Shown here one piece after another: positions 1 to 8,188 of a stretch of 64,000 nucleotides of DNA. The notes beneath the pieces were generated by a model, which worked only from the letters and a program-made list of their open reading frames with translations, searched no databases and was not told the DNA's origin. The position numbers and the translations under genes were made by a program. Source of the DNA: an uncultured Bacteroidales bacterium (GTDB lineage Bacteria > Bacteroidota > Bacteroidia > Bacteroidales > Paludibacteraceae); NCBI GenBank assembly GCA_946616535.1, contig CAMOJA010000002.1, positions 124,001-188,000 on the forward strand, read 5' to 3'. Position 1 is the first letter of the stretch; every line of letters begins with the position of its first letter.

Positions 1-2226
1 AATACCTCTGCCATCTTCGGCTTTGCGGTTACGCTCGATGACCTGGTTCGGAAGATCAATCCGACCCATGTGGGGGTGGCTTTTGATCCCGCAGGAGGAA
101 CTTTCCGTCACGAAGCCTTTGAGCAATATAAGGCACAACGTCCTGAGACACCGGAAGACATTCGAAAAGCTGTTCCGGTGATCAAGCAGTTATTGGAAGC
201 GATGAATATCCCCGTGCTGGAAGTGCCCGGTTTTGAGGCGGATGACGTGATAGGAACGTTGGCACATCAGGCCGAGGATGCAGGATTTGAAGTATATATG
301 GCTACGCCGGATAAAGACTATGGTCAACTTGTATCTAACCATGTGTTTATGTATCGGCCGCGTCATACTGGAGGCTTTGAACTGATGGGACCGCAAGAGG
401 TGTGCGCTAAATATGGCTTGCAACGCAAGGAACAGGTGATTGATTTGTTGGGACTGATGGGCGATGCCAGTGATAACATTCCCGGATGTAAAGGAGTGGG
501 AGAGAAAACGGCAGTAGCGCTGTTGCAACAGTTCGGCTCAATAGATAACATGTTGGCCAATACCGACCAGATAAAAGGTGCGCTTCGTCAGAAAGTGGAG
601 TCCCAGACGGAAGAGATTAAGTTCTCCCGTTTCTTGGCAACTATCCGCACAGATGTCCCTATCACGTTGGATGAGAACCTGTTGACGAAAAAAGAGCCGA
701 ATATAGAAGCACTTACTGCGCTCTATCGCGAATTGGAGTTCAATACCTTATTGCGTAAGATTTCCCCTTCTGCTCCAACGGCACCCGCTGCACCGACCAC
801 TCCGTCCCGTTCGGCCAAAGCTGTTCCCGAAGACCCGTCTCAATTGGATCTTTTTGCTTCCTTCGAAGCGCCTGCTGCTGAACCTGCACCGGCCGCTTAC
901 GATACCATTGAAAATAGGTTATGCCAATATCTGCTGAATCCCGAAGTGGCCTTTAATCCCTATAAGGAACCGGATTGGGATGCGCTGAAAGCAGACACCG
1001 ACTTATGGAATCTGTACAACGAAGTAGAACTCCCGTTAGTCGAAGTCTTACGGGAGATGGAGAAAGCCGGAGTGCGCGTGGATGCAGAGAAACTCAAGCA
1101 AGCCGAACAGGTGTTAACGGTCGAATTAAACCAGCTGGAACAACGTATTTATGACTTGGCCGGTGAGAAGTTTAATATCAATAGTCCGCGCCAAGTAGGA
1201 GAATTGCTTTTTGATAAACTCAAACTGGATACCAAGGCCAAGAAATCCAAAACCGGTCAGTATTCAACATCAGAGGAAGTGCTGATGGGCCTCAAAGAGA
1301 AGCACGCAATAGTGGGGCTGATCTTGGAATATCGCGAACTGAAAAAACTGGTCACTACCTATATCTCTGCGCTTCCGAGTTATATTGCTGCGGATGGAAA
1401 GATTCACACGACCTATAACCAGACCGTCACAGCTACGGGACGTTTGTCCAGCAGCAATCCGAACCTGCAGAACCTGCCAATTCGTTCGGAACGGGGACGT
1501 TTCATTCGTGAAGCGGTTATTCCGGACGAAGGATGTCGCTTCTTGAGTGCGGACTATAGTCAGATAGAGTTGCGATTAATGGCGCATTTTAGTCAGGATG
1601 CTCATATGTTGGCAGCTTTTCGCAGCGGACAAGATATCCATGCCGCTACAGCCGCACGCATCTACGGTCTGCCGATAGAGCAGATCACCAAGGACCAGCG
1701 GCGCAAAGCCAAAACAGCTAATTTTGGTATCATCTATGGCATCTCTGCTTTTGGTTTGGCGCAGCAATTGGATTGCTCCCGCGCTGAGGCGAAACAACTT
1801 ATTGACGACTATTTTGCCGCTTTCCCGAGTGTCATCCGATATATCGAGTCGCAGAAAGAACTCGCGCGTCAACGCGGCTATGCGGAGACGCTTTTCGGCC
1901 GCAAACGCTATCTTCCGGATATTAACTCCCAGAATGCGACAGTACGTTCCTTCGCGGAACGAAACGCTGTCAATGCCCCGATACAAGGAACGGCTGCGGA
2001 TATCATTAAAATGGCGATGGTGTCCATCCATAGACGATTGAAAGAAGAAGGACTCAAGGCGCAAATGATCATGCAGGTACACGACGAGTTGAACTTCAAT
2101 GTGCCGAAAGGTGAAGTGGAACGCGTACGTGAGATAGTAGTAAATGAGATGCAAAATGCCGTTCATTTGTCCATTCCTTTGATTGCTGAATGCGGAGTAG
2201 GAGAAAACTGGCTTGAAGCTCATTAA
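1..2226 (+). CDS. polA: DNA polymerase I, 5'-truncated by the window edge
   Basis: Replication and repair polymerase that removes RNA primers and fills gaps. The frame is open from base 1, so the real start lies upstream; the GTG at 70 is only the first internal start-like codon. The 5' nuclease domain, with its helix-hairpin-helix region near 440-530, runs to about base 760. A Pro/Ala-rich linker (about 770-900) follows, and the polymerase domain runs from about 1010 to the end. Motif A (DYSQIELR, about 1552), motif B (RRKAKTANFGIIYG, about 1700) and motif C (VHDE, about 2077) are all intact. The linker plus a short YLLNPE-containing remnant replace the roughly 190-residue 3'-5' exonuclease domain of E. 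coli Pol I, and I find none of its Exo motifs. The gene overlaps the next one by 14 bases. Confidence 0.96.
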   Translation, partial: NTSAIFGFAVTLDDLVRKINPTHVGVAFDPAGGTFRHEAFEQYKAQRPETPEDIRKAVPVIKQLLEAMNIPVLEVPGFEADDVIGTLAHQAEDAGFEVYMATPDKDYGQLVSNHVFMYRPRHTGGFELMGPQEVCAKYGLQRKEQVIDLLGLMGDASDNIPGCKGVGEKTAVALLQQFGSIDNMLANTDQIKGALRQKVESQTEEIKFSRFLATIRTDVPITLDENLLTKKEPNIEALTALYRELEFNTLLRKISPSAPTAPAAPTTPSRSAKAVPEDPSQLDLFASFEAPAAEPAPAAYDTIENRLCQYLLNPEVAFNPYKEPDWDALKADTDLWNLYNEVELPLVEVLREMEKAGVRVDAEKLKQAEQVLTVELNQLEQRIYDLAGEKFNINSPRQVGELLFDKLKLDTKAKKSKTGQYSTSEEVLMGLKEKHAIVGLILEYRELKKLVTTYISALPSYIAADGKIHTTYNQTVTATGRLSSSNPNLQNLPIRSERGRFIREAVIPDEGCRFLSADYSQIELRLMAHFSQDAHMLAAFRSGQDIHAATAARIYGLPIEQITKDQRRKAKTANFGIIYGISAFGLAQQLDCSRAEAKQLIDDYFAAFPSVIRYIESQKELARQRGYAETLFGRKRYLPDINSQNATVRSFAERNAVNAPIQGTAADIIKMAMVSIHRRLKEEGLKAQMIMQVHDELNFNVPKGEVERVREIVVNEMQNAVHLSIPLIAECGVGENWLEAH

Positions 2227-2989
2227 TATCATATTAGCAATTCGTATTCTCTGTATCGGGAATAGTTTCTCGTGGGATGCCGTGGAGCAAGAACTTGTTC
2301 CGCTGTGTGAGGCGTCGGGAGTAGAAGTGGAAATCCATAATTTGTATTATGGAGGCTGTTCCTTGGAACAACATGCGCAATTTCTTTTGCTCGATACGGC
2401 TGCCTATTCCCATCGTGTGTGCACGAATGCGACCCCGCGCGTTATACAAGATACCATTTCCCTTCGACAAGCGCTTCAAAACGGCACATATGATTATATC
2501 TCTCTGCAGCAAGCCAGCCATGACAGCGGAATACGTTCGTCATATGAACCTTGGCTCGGCATGCTGATAGACACCGTGAAATCGTATCAGCCGGATGCGC
2601 AACTATGTTGGATGCAAACTTGGGCATATAGTCAGAATGCTACTCACTGGGCCTATCCTCTTTATCAAAATGATCAGCAAATAATGTACGACAGCATCGT
2701 GGCTTGTCTGCAGATACCTCTTGCGCATCAATTACTTGTTCTTCCCTGTGGTGCTGCAATTCAGTTGGCTCGCAAAACGAAACTGGGAGATACGCTCTGC
2801 CGCGACGGATATCATCTCAATTATGTATATGGTCGTTACACCGCCGCGTGTGTGTGGTATGAATATATCACCGGTAAGGACGTGCGAAAAAATAAATATA
2901 GAAATACGCAAATGACCGGTCAACAACGTCGATGGACGCAAAAATCGGCACACCAGGCTATCCAAAATGCTAAAAATGCACTTTTTTAG
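2213..2989 (+). CDS. DUF4886 / SGNH-hydrolase-like protein
   Basis: A protein of 258 residues that resembles the DUF4886 family of Bacteroidota. Near the N-terminus it has the block ILCIGNSFSWDA, which matches the GNSFS block of SGNH-fold esterases, where the Ser would be the nucleophile. A C-terminal DGYHLN block (about residue 200) fits the DxxH catalytic block. This suggests an esterase or carbohydrate O-deacetylase, but the substrate is unknown. The first residues are only weakly hydrophobic, so export is uncertain. It overlaps polA by 14 bases and is probably co-transcribed with it. The start could also be a few codons downstream. Confidence 0.75.
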   Translation: MKLINIILAIRILCIGNSFSWDAVEQELVPLCEASGVEVEIHNLYYGGCSLEQHAQFLLLDTAAYSHRVCTNATPRVIQDTISLRQALQNGTYDYISLQQASHDSGIRSSYEPWLGMLIDTVKSYQPDAQLCWMQTWAYSQNATHWAYPLYQNDQQIMYDSIVACLQIPLAHQLLVLPCGAAIQLARKTKLGDTLCRDGYHLNYVYGRYTAACVWYEYITGKDVRKNKYRNTQMTGQQRRWTQKSAHQAIQNAKNALF

Positions 2990-3007
2990 AAAAAAGTTGC
3001 TAAAAAA

Positions 3008-3039
3008 TTTGCGTATATGAAAAAAAAGCAGTACTTTTG
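3008..3039 (+). promoter_or_regulatory. Bacteroidota-type promoter for the tRNA-Asp/tRNA-Arg unit
   Basis: A -33 TTTG at 3008-3011 is followed after 20 nt by a -7 box TACTTTTG at 3032-3039, the TTTG/TAnnTTTG pattern of the Bacteroidota primary sigma factor. The flanking GCAG and GCACCCGC bases recur at the tRNA-Lys promoter and closely resemble the rpmB promoter. Transcription should begin a few bases after 3039. Confidence 0.8.
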
Positions 3040-3115
3040 CACCCGCTTTTGAATCGAAGGCACCTTGGTGCCGAGAAAAATCGCTTCTTAAGCGCTTTTG
3101 AAAAGAACAACCCTT

Positions 3116-3189
3116 GGTGCGGTAGTTCAGTTGGTTAGAATACCGGCCTGTCACGCCGTAGGTCGCGAGTTCGAGTCTCGTCCGCACCG
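3116..3189 (+). tRNA. tRNA-Asp (anticodon GTC)
   Basis: A full cloverleaf. The acceptor stem is GGTGCGG (3116-3122) with CCGCACC (3182-3188) and discriminator G at 3189; the D stem is GTTC/GAAT, the anticodon GTC lies at 3150-3152, and the T arm is GCGAG, TTCGAGT, CTCGT. CCA is not encoded. The outermost anticodon-stem pair is a C-T mismatch (3143 with 3159). Confidence 0.95.
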
Positions 3190-3208
3190 CCTCTTTTCAT
3201 AGAGAATG

Positions 3209-3224
3209 ACCAGCGAAAGCTGGT
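3209..3224 (+). other. GAAA-tetraloop hairpin in the tRNA spacer
   Basis: ACCAGC, GAAA, GCTGGT forms a perfect 6-bp stem closed by a GNRA loop between the two tRNA genes. There is no T-run, so it is more likely a spacer structure relevant to precursor processing than a terminator. Confidence 0.45.
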
Positions 3225-3242
3225 TAACTTTTCAAAAGCAAT

Positions 3243-3316
3243 GGTCCATTAGCTCAACTGAATAGAGTACCACACTACGGATGTGGGGGTTGCAGGTTTG
3301 AATCCTGCATGGATCA
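3243..3316 (+). tRNA. tRNA-Arg (anticodon ACG)
   Basis: The acceptor stem is GGTCCAT (3243-3249) with ATGGATC (3309-3315) and discriminator A at 3316. The D arm is GCTC/GAGT, the anticodon stem CCACA/TGTGG is perfect, and the loop CTACGGA carries ACG at 3277-3279; A34 would be edited to inosine to read CGN codons. The T loop is TTTGAAT rather than TTCGAAT and the D loop is AACTGAATA, so the usual G19-C56 tertiary pair appears to be replaced by A19-U56. CCA is not encoded. Confidence 0.94.
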
Positions 3317-3329
3317 CATGAGTTAACTG

Positions 3330-3369
3330 AAAAATGCGTCTGAAAATTTACTTTCAAGCGCATTTTTTT
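3330..3369 (+). terminator. Rho-independent terminator after the tRNA pair
   Basis: AAAATGCG (3331-3338) pairs with CGCATTTT (3359-3366), with extra TCTGAAA/TTTCA pairing inside and a T-run at the 3' side. It closes the tRNA unit just before dtd. Confidence 0.65.
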
Positions 3370-3429
3370 GTTAAGGTTTGTAAGCTGTCACACCGAAGGG
3401 TGACGGATTACGAAGAAATCCTGCAAAAT

Positions 3430-3903
3430 ATGCGAGTTATAGTTCAACGTTGTTCGCGCGCGGAGGTGCGCATAGAAGGAGAAGTAGTAGGTGCTATCCG
3501 GCGCGGTTTTATGGTGCTGGTGGGTATAACGGACGGAGATACGCGTGCGCAAGCCGATCTCTTGGCTAAAAAAGTAGCCCAGATGAGAGTGTTTGAAGAT
3601 GCAGATGGAAAAATGAATCTGGGGCTCAAGGAGGTTGGCGGCGCTATTTTGAGTATATCGCAATTTACCCTTTATGCGGATTGCCGCAAAGGTAACAGAC
3701 CGAGTTTTATTCGTGCAGCGCGTCCTGAAGTGGCGGAGCCGCTATACGAGTATTTCAATAGCGTGTTGCGCGACAAATATGATTTGCACGTTGAGACCGG
3801 CCGTTTCGGCGCCGATATGAAAGTGGACTTTATTAATGACGGACCCGTGACAATTATTTTGGACTCTTCTGCCATTTTGGCAGATAATATGCCTATGGCA
3901 TAG
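3430..3903 (+). CDS. dtd: D-aminoacyl-tRNA deacylase
   Basis: Hydrolyses D-aminoacyl-tRNAs (and glycine mischarged on tRNA-Ala), recycling the tRNA in the cytoplasm. From the ATG at 3430 the protein has 157 residues and begins [13 protein letters not shown], the standard start of this family. The SQFTLYAD motif, which includes the conserved SQFT block, is present at about residue 78. The cross-subunit GxPVT block appears as NDGPVTIIL near the C-terminus. The frame extends upstream to 3334, but that part overlaps the tRNA terminator and has no family similarity. It is followed 39 bases later by grpE. Confidence 0.93.
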   Translation: MRVIVQRCSRAEVRIEGEVVGAIRRGFMVLVGITDGDTRAQADLLAKKVAQMRVFEDADGKMNLGLKEVGGAILSISQFTLYADCRKGNRPSFIRAARPEVAEPLYEYFNSVLRDKYDLHVETGRFGADMKVDFINDGPVTIILDSSAILADNMPMA

Positions 3904-3942
3904 TAGTTGTTCCACGTCGTATAGGCGTTAATTATATGGATT

Positions 3943-4467
3943 ATGAAAAAAGAACAGATAGAAGAGCAAGTAGAGAATCAAGAGCAGGAACTCCAAGAGC
4001 AAGTCGAGGAAACGCAAACCCCGACCACCGAAGAGTTAGAAGCACGAATTGCGGAATTGGAGGATAAGAACCTGCGTATGATGGCGGAGTTTGATAACTA
4101 TCGTCGTCGTACCAATAAGGAGAAACTGGACTTGATGGCTACGGCCGGAGAGGGCATCTTTAAAGAGATGTTACCTTTGATAGACGATTTTGAACGTGCT
4201 ACTGAGGCTATGAATAAAACCGATGATATTGAGGCTGTGAGGGAAGGAATACGTCTGATTCAGCAGAAGTTTATATCTTTCCTGGACAAGCATGGTGTTC
4301 ATGCCATTGAAACCGAAGGAGCCGATTTTAATACGGATGAGCATGAGGCGGTTACTACTTTTGCTGCAGGTGAGGAGCAGAAAGGGAAAGTAATTGACTG
4401 CACCCAGCGTGGCTATAAATTGGGAGATAAGGTCATTCGGTTTGCCAAAGTAGTCGTAGGAGAATAA
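3943..4467 (+). CDS. grpE: Nucleotide exchange factor GrpE
   Basis: Promotes ADP release from DnaK in the cytoplasmic Hsp70 cycle. The 174-residue protein begins with an acidic, Gln/Glu-rich coiled-coil segment (residues 1-55), followed by RMMAEFDNYRRRT, the family core, and a C-terminal beta domain ending VIRFAKVVVGE. dnaJ follows after 27 bases, the usual Bacteroidota order grpE-dnaJ; dnaK is not in the window. No CIRCE-like inverted repeat was seen upstream. Confidence 0.95.
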   Translation: MKKEQIEEQVENQEQELQEQVEETQTPTTEELEARIAELEDKNLRMMAEFDNYRRRTNKEKLDLMATAGEGIFKEMLPLIDDFERATEAMNKTDDIEAVREGIRLIQQKFISFLDKHGVHAIETEGADFNTDEHEAVTTFAAGEEQKGKVIDCTQRGYKLGDKVIRFAKVVVGE

Positions 4468-4494
4468 TGCTAAACCTTAAAATGAAATAGTCTT

Positions 4495-5661
4495 ATGGCA
4501 GAGAAAAGAGATTACTATGAAGTGCTGGGTGTGGAGAAAACAGCCAGCGCAGAAGAAATAAAAAAGGCCTATCGCAAGAAAGCGATACAATACCACCCTG
4601 ATAAAAACCCGGGCGATAAAGAGGCTGAGGAGAAATTCAAGGAGGCAGCTGAGGCATACGAAGTGCTTTCTGACCCGCAGAAACGTCAGCGTTATGATCA
4701 GTTTGGTATGGCTGGCATGCAAGGTGCAGGTGGATTCTCCGGAGGCGGAATGTCCATGGAAGATATCTTCTCGCATTTCGGTGATATCTTCGAGGGAGCC
4801 GGATTTGACTTCGGCGATATCGGAGAGATGTTTATGGGCGGTCGCGGCCGCAGTCGTGGTACGCGTGTGCAGCGCGGTAGTGATATGCGCATTAAAGTGC
4901 GTCTGACGCTTGAGGAGATTGCGAAAGGATGCGAGAAGAAAATTAAAGTGCGTAAACTCGTTGCTTGTGGCGATTGCCATGGAACAGGAAGCCAAGATGG
5001 AACTACCGAGACCTGTCCGACCTGTAAGGGTTCCGGACGAGTCATCCGCCAGCAGCGTGGCATCTTCGGTATGATGCAAGTGCAGGCAGATTGCGATACG
5101 TGCGGCGGAGAAGGACGTATCATCAAAAATAAATGTCCGAAATGCGGTGGCCAAGGAGTCGTTCGAGATGAAGAGGTTATTACCATCACGATTCCAGCCG
5201 GAGTGGCCGGTGGTATGCAGTTGACCGTTCCGGGTAAAGGAAATGCAGCGCCGCATGGCGGTGTAGCCGGTGATTTGCTCGTGCTGATTGAGGAAGAAGA
5301 ACACAAGGATTTCATTCGCCAAGAAAGCGATTTGGTATACAACTTACTGCTGGATATGCCGACGGCGGTGTTAGGAGGTCAAGTGCAGATTCCTACGTTG
5401 ACAGGCGATGTTAAAATCACCATTACCCCGGGTACCCAGCCCGGAAAGGTGTTACGGATGCGAGGGAAAGGACTTCCGCGTATCGACCAATACGGCCGGA
5501 GTTACGGCACGGGCGATTTGCTAATCAACGTAGGTGTGTATATTCCGGAGAAACTCAATAAAGAGGAACGCAAACTGATCGAGCAACTGCAGGACAGTCC
5601 GAATATTGCTCCGGGCTCGGCGGATAAGAAGAACTTCTTCCGTAACCTGTTCGGCATATAA
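4495..5661 (+). CDS. dnaJ: Chaperone DnaJ
   Basis: Hsp40 co-chaperone that delivers unfolded proteins to DnaK and stimulates its ATPase. The 388 residues hold a J domain (1-70) with the HPD motif (YHPDKNPG), a Gly/Phe-rich region (about 75-130), and four CxxCxGxG-type zinc repeats starting at CGDCHGTG (about 160) and ending [10 protein letters not shown]-terminal substrate-binding domain follows. It is a full-length type I DnaJ. Only 12 bases separate it from the downstream glycosyltransferase, so read-through is likely. Confidence 0.97.
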   Translation: MAEKRDYYEVLGVEKTASAEEIKKAYRKKAIQYHPDKNPGDKEAEEKFKEAAEAYEVLSDPQKRQRYDQFGMAGMQGAGGFSGGGMSMEDIFSHFGDIFEGAGFDFGDIGEMFMGGRGRSRGTRVQRGSDMRIKVRLTLEEIAKGCEKKIKVRKLVACGDCHGTGSQDGTTETCPTCKGSGRVIRQQRGIFGMMQVQADCDTCGGEGRIIKNKCPKCGGQGVVRDEEVITITIPAGVAGGMQLTVPGKGNAAPHGGVAGDLLVLIEEEEHKDFIRQESDLVYNLLLDMPTAVLGGQVQIPTLTGDVKITITPGTQPGKVLRMRGKGLPRIDQYGRSYGTGDLLINVGVYIPEKLNKEERKLIEQLQDSPNIAPGSADKKNFFRNLFGI

Positions 5662-5673
5662 TTTAAATTCAGA

Positions 5674-6978
5674 ATGCGCAATATGACAAAGCACATAGGA
5701 TTCTGGCTCCTTATTTGGGGAGTGTTGGATTTGCTGTGTGCTTTGTTTTGTGAGATTCATGCTGATGAAGCGTATTATCGGCTCTACGGACAGTTCCTCG
5801 ATTGGGGCTATTTTGATCACCCGCCAGTGGTGGGTTTGATGACTGCAATCAGTGGTGCTATGGTGCCTGAAACAAGTCTGATGCTCAAGAATTTGAGCGT
5901 TAGGCTTGTAACTGTTTTAATCCATATGGCCACGGTCTATGTGGTTTGGAAGACGATAGAAGAGAAAGTCCGTAATTCGCCCTCCTCCCTTTTCTGTTTC
6001 CTGCTTGTGGCCGCTTCGATCCCTATGTTCTGTGCATACGGATTCATGACAACACCCGATGCCCCGCTCCTGTTCTTCGCTGCTGTCTTTTACTACGCCT
6101 ATCGTAAGTTTACAACCGATAGACAATGGTCGACAGCTATCCTTTTGGGACTCAGTATCGCGGGAATGCTGTATAGCAAATATATTGCGGTCCTTGTTAT
6201 CGCCTTTGCGTTGTTAGGTAACTTACGCTTGCTCCGTGACGGTAAAGCATGGGCGGCTGTAGGTATCGCAATAGTGTTGATGCTGCCTCATCTATGGTGG
6301 CAGTACGCGAATCATTTCCCGTCATTCACCTATCATTTGGTATCTCGTGCCACATCCTATCAAGTGCTTTATTCGCTGGAGTATCTGCCTAATCAATGGG
6401 CGGTGTTTAATCCGCTGGTATGGGCATTAATGCTGTGGATAGGCGCGCGACAGATTTGTCACAGTGATGCGTTCAAGCGTTCGCTGGGAATGACTATTTG
6501 GGGCTTCCAGGTGTTCTTTCTGATCATGACTTGCCGCGGACATGTGGAACCGCACTGGACGGTAGTAACAGCCATCCCCGCCATCATCCTTCTTACGGAA
6601 GAGACGGAGATATGGAAACGAGGTATCAAAATAGCACTGGCTTGTTGTGTGGGATTGGTATTAGTAGCACGCGTTGTCTTAATGCTTAATGTGCTGCCTG
6701 CACGCACCGGCTTAGCGAATAAACAACCTTTCTACGAACAATTGCATGCTGAAGCACAGGGCCATCCTGTCGTGTTTGACGGATCTTTCCAGGCCCCCTC
6801 GCTCTATCGTTTCTACTATAATGACGAGGCCGTACTCGTCCGTAATCTATATGACCGCTACACCCAGTTTGATCTATGGCATTTAGAACGCGAGTTGTTA
6901 GGGAAACCGGCCTGTGTACGCCGCAAAGGACAGGTATATATCACAGAATCGTTAAATGAGGAGGACTTGAGTGAATAG
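5674..6978 (+). CDS. GT39/ArnT-like polyprenol-phosphate-sugar glycosyltransferase
   Basis: A 434-residue polytopic membrane protein of the GT-C fold (dolichyl-phosphate-mannose mannosyltransferase superfamily). The conserved acidic pair in HADEAYYR (about residue 31) lies in the first periplasmic loop, followed by DHPPVVG, both typical of this family. About ten hydrophobic segments follow, then a C-terminal soluble tail. Such enzymes transfer a sugar from undecaprenyl-phosphate to lipid A, a glycan or a protein. The next gene encodes GtrA, a likely partner that handles the same lipid-linked sugar. The start could also be the ATG at 5683. The acceptor is unknown. Confidence 0.82.
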   Translation: MRNMTKHIGFWLLIWGVLDLLCALFCEIHADEAYYRLYGQFLDWGYFDHPPVVGLMTAISGAMVPETSLMLKNLSVRLVTVLIHMATVYVVWKTIEEKVRNSPSSLFCFLLVAASIPMFCAYGFMTTPDAPLLFFAAVFYYAYRKFTTDRQWSTAILLGLSIAGMLYSKYIAVLVIAFALLGNLRLLRDGKAWAAVGIAIVLMLPHLWWQYANHFPSFTYHLVSRATSYQVLYSLEYLPNQWAVFNPLVWALMLWIGARQICHSDAFKRSLGMTIWGFQVFFLIMTCRGHVEPHWTVVTAIPAIILLTEETEIWKRGIKIALACCVGLVLVARVVLMLNVLPARTGLANKQPFYEQLHAEAQGHPVVFDGSFQAPSLYRFYYNDEAVLVRNLYDRYTQFDLWHLERELLGKPACVRRKGQVYITESLNEEDLSE

Positions 6979-7366
6979 CAGTTGGCTGACCATATTACTT
7001 CGGTTTATCCGATTCGGCATTGTCGGCGCCAGTGGGATGGTGGTCGATTTCGGCGTGACATGGCTCTGCAAAGAGAAACTGCACTGGAACAAATACATCA
7101 GTAATTCCCTTGGTTTCATTCTTGCGGCCACTAATAACTATATCTGGAATCGTCTCTGGACTTTCCAGAGCACAAGCGATGCCGTAGCTCGGGAGTATAC
7201 GTTATTCTTTATCATCGCCCTCATCGGCTTGGGACTGAATAACGGTATTATCTATCTCTTGCACGAGCGCTTGCATCTCAATTTCTACCTCAGTAAACTC
7301 ATCGCCATCGGATGTGTAACGATTTGGAATTTTGTTATGAATTATGTCTTTACCTTCCATGCGTAA
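6971..7366 (+). CDS. GtrA-family membrane protein
   Basis: A 131-residue protein with four predicted membrane segments, beginning near FIRFGIVGASGMVVDFGVTWL, which matches the first GtrA helix. GtrA proteins are proposed to flip or deliver undecaprenyl-phosphate-linked sugars across the inner membrane. The gene overlaps the GT-C glycosyltransferase by 8 bases, so the two very likely act together in modifying a surface glycan. The start is GTG at 6971. Confidence 0.85.
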   Translation: MNSSWLTILLRFIRFGIVGASGMVVDFGVTWLCKEKLHWNKYISNSLGFILAATNNYIWNRLWTFQSTSDAVAREYTLFFIIALIGLGLNNGIIYLLHERLHLNFYLSKLIAIGCVTIWNFVMNYVFTFHA

Positions 7367-8183
7367 ATATGGTCTTATCGGCTTGATGCTCCTATGCTCA
7401 CGGCTCGTTTTCGGTTTCACACCCACCGGTGTGGCACCTGCTTTCTTCGGGCCGAATGCCTTGCCTGTCCCGGATATGTCGGATGGTTGTACGCAAAGCG
7501 AACTGAAGGTCGAACTGGCTGCAGACGCTTATTTTGGTTATGACGGCAGTCGCACGGCGGATATTTTTGCACGCGCGAGCGTGCCCCTCTTTACGCGATG
7601 GGCAAACATAAGCGTCTGGATGCCGGTATATGAATGGTACGACCAATATGACGGCAAAGGAAGCGGAGCCGGCGATGTATATATCGCGACGGAGATACAA
7701 GTGCTACATAATGAGTGGTTCAAAATAGAGAAAGCGAAGTATATCCCGCAAATGACCCTGCGTGCAGGAATGAAGACGGCCAGTGGAGGCCAGTTCGAAC
7801 GACGCAGACATTTTGACAGTCCGGGGTATTTCTTCGATCTGTCTATCGGCCAGACGATTCCGATGGGTGCTGTATCCCTTCGCTTGGCGGGGTCTGTCGG
7901 ATTCCTATGCTGGCAAACAGATAAGGCTCGGCAAAACGATGCCGTGATGTACGGCCTGCAAGCCCGATTACGGCACGAATATTTCTCCTTACAGACCACC
8001 TGGGGCGGTTACAAAGGATGGGAGAAACAAGGCGATGCACCGATGAGCTTGAAGATTAAAGCAGCCGGACATATTCACGGATTTGAACCCTTTGTGCAAT
8101 ATCAATGGGGAATTCAGGACTATCCCTTCCATCAGGTTCGTATAGGTTTGGCGTATAATGTGGATATACTGCCTAAGAAATAG
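7359..8183 (+). CDS. Exported protein of unknown function, probable outer-membrane barrel
   Basis: From the ATG at 7359 the protein starts MRKYGLIGLMLLCSRLVFG, a clear signal peptide; the in-frame ATG at 7344 would add five residues. The mature part alternates aromatic and polar residues in short strands (for example FSLQTTWGGYKGW and FEPFVQYQWGIQDY), as in small outer-membrane beta-barrels, and ends in strand-like VRIGLAYNVDIL. I do not recognise the family. It overlaps gtrA by 8 bases and sits in a glycan operon, so a role in surface glycan export or anchoring is possible but only inferred. Confidence 0.6.
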   Translation: MRKYGLIGLMLLCSRLVFGFTPTGVAPAFFGPNALPVPDMSDGCTQSELKVELAADAYFGYDGSRTADIFARASVPLFTRWANISVWMPVYEWYDQYDGKGSGAGDVYIATEIQVLHNEWFKIEKAKYIPQMTLRAGMKTASGGQFERRRHFDSPGYFFDLSIGQTIPMGAVSLRLAGSVGFLCWQTDKARQNDAVMYGLQARLRHEYFSLQTTWGGYKGWEKQGDAPMSLKIKAAGHIHGFEPFVQYQWGIQDYPFHQVRIGLAYNVDILPKK

Positions 8184-8188
8184 ATGGT

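Noticed and set aside
1576..2232. 218-codon open frame antisense to polA
   Set aside because: Covers the polymerase motifs of polA on the opposite strand; no recognisable domain or start context.
3334..3429. Upstream extension of the dtd reading frame
   Set aside because: It begins within the terminator of the tRNA unit, and family homology starts exactly at the ATG at 3430.
4477..5322. 281-codon open frame antisense to dnaJ
   Set aside because: It mirrors a full-length conserved DnaJ, has no family similarity, and its His/Thr-rich composition reflects complementary codons.
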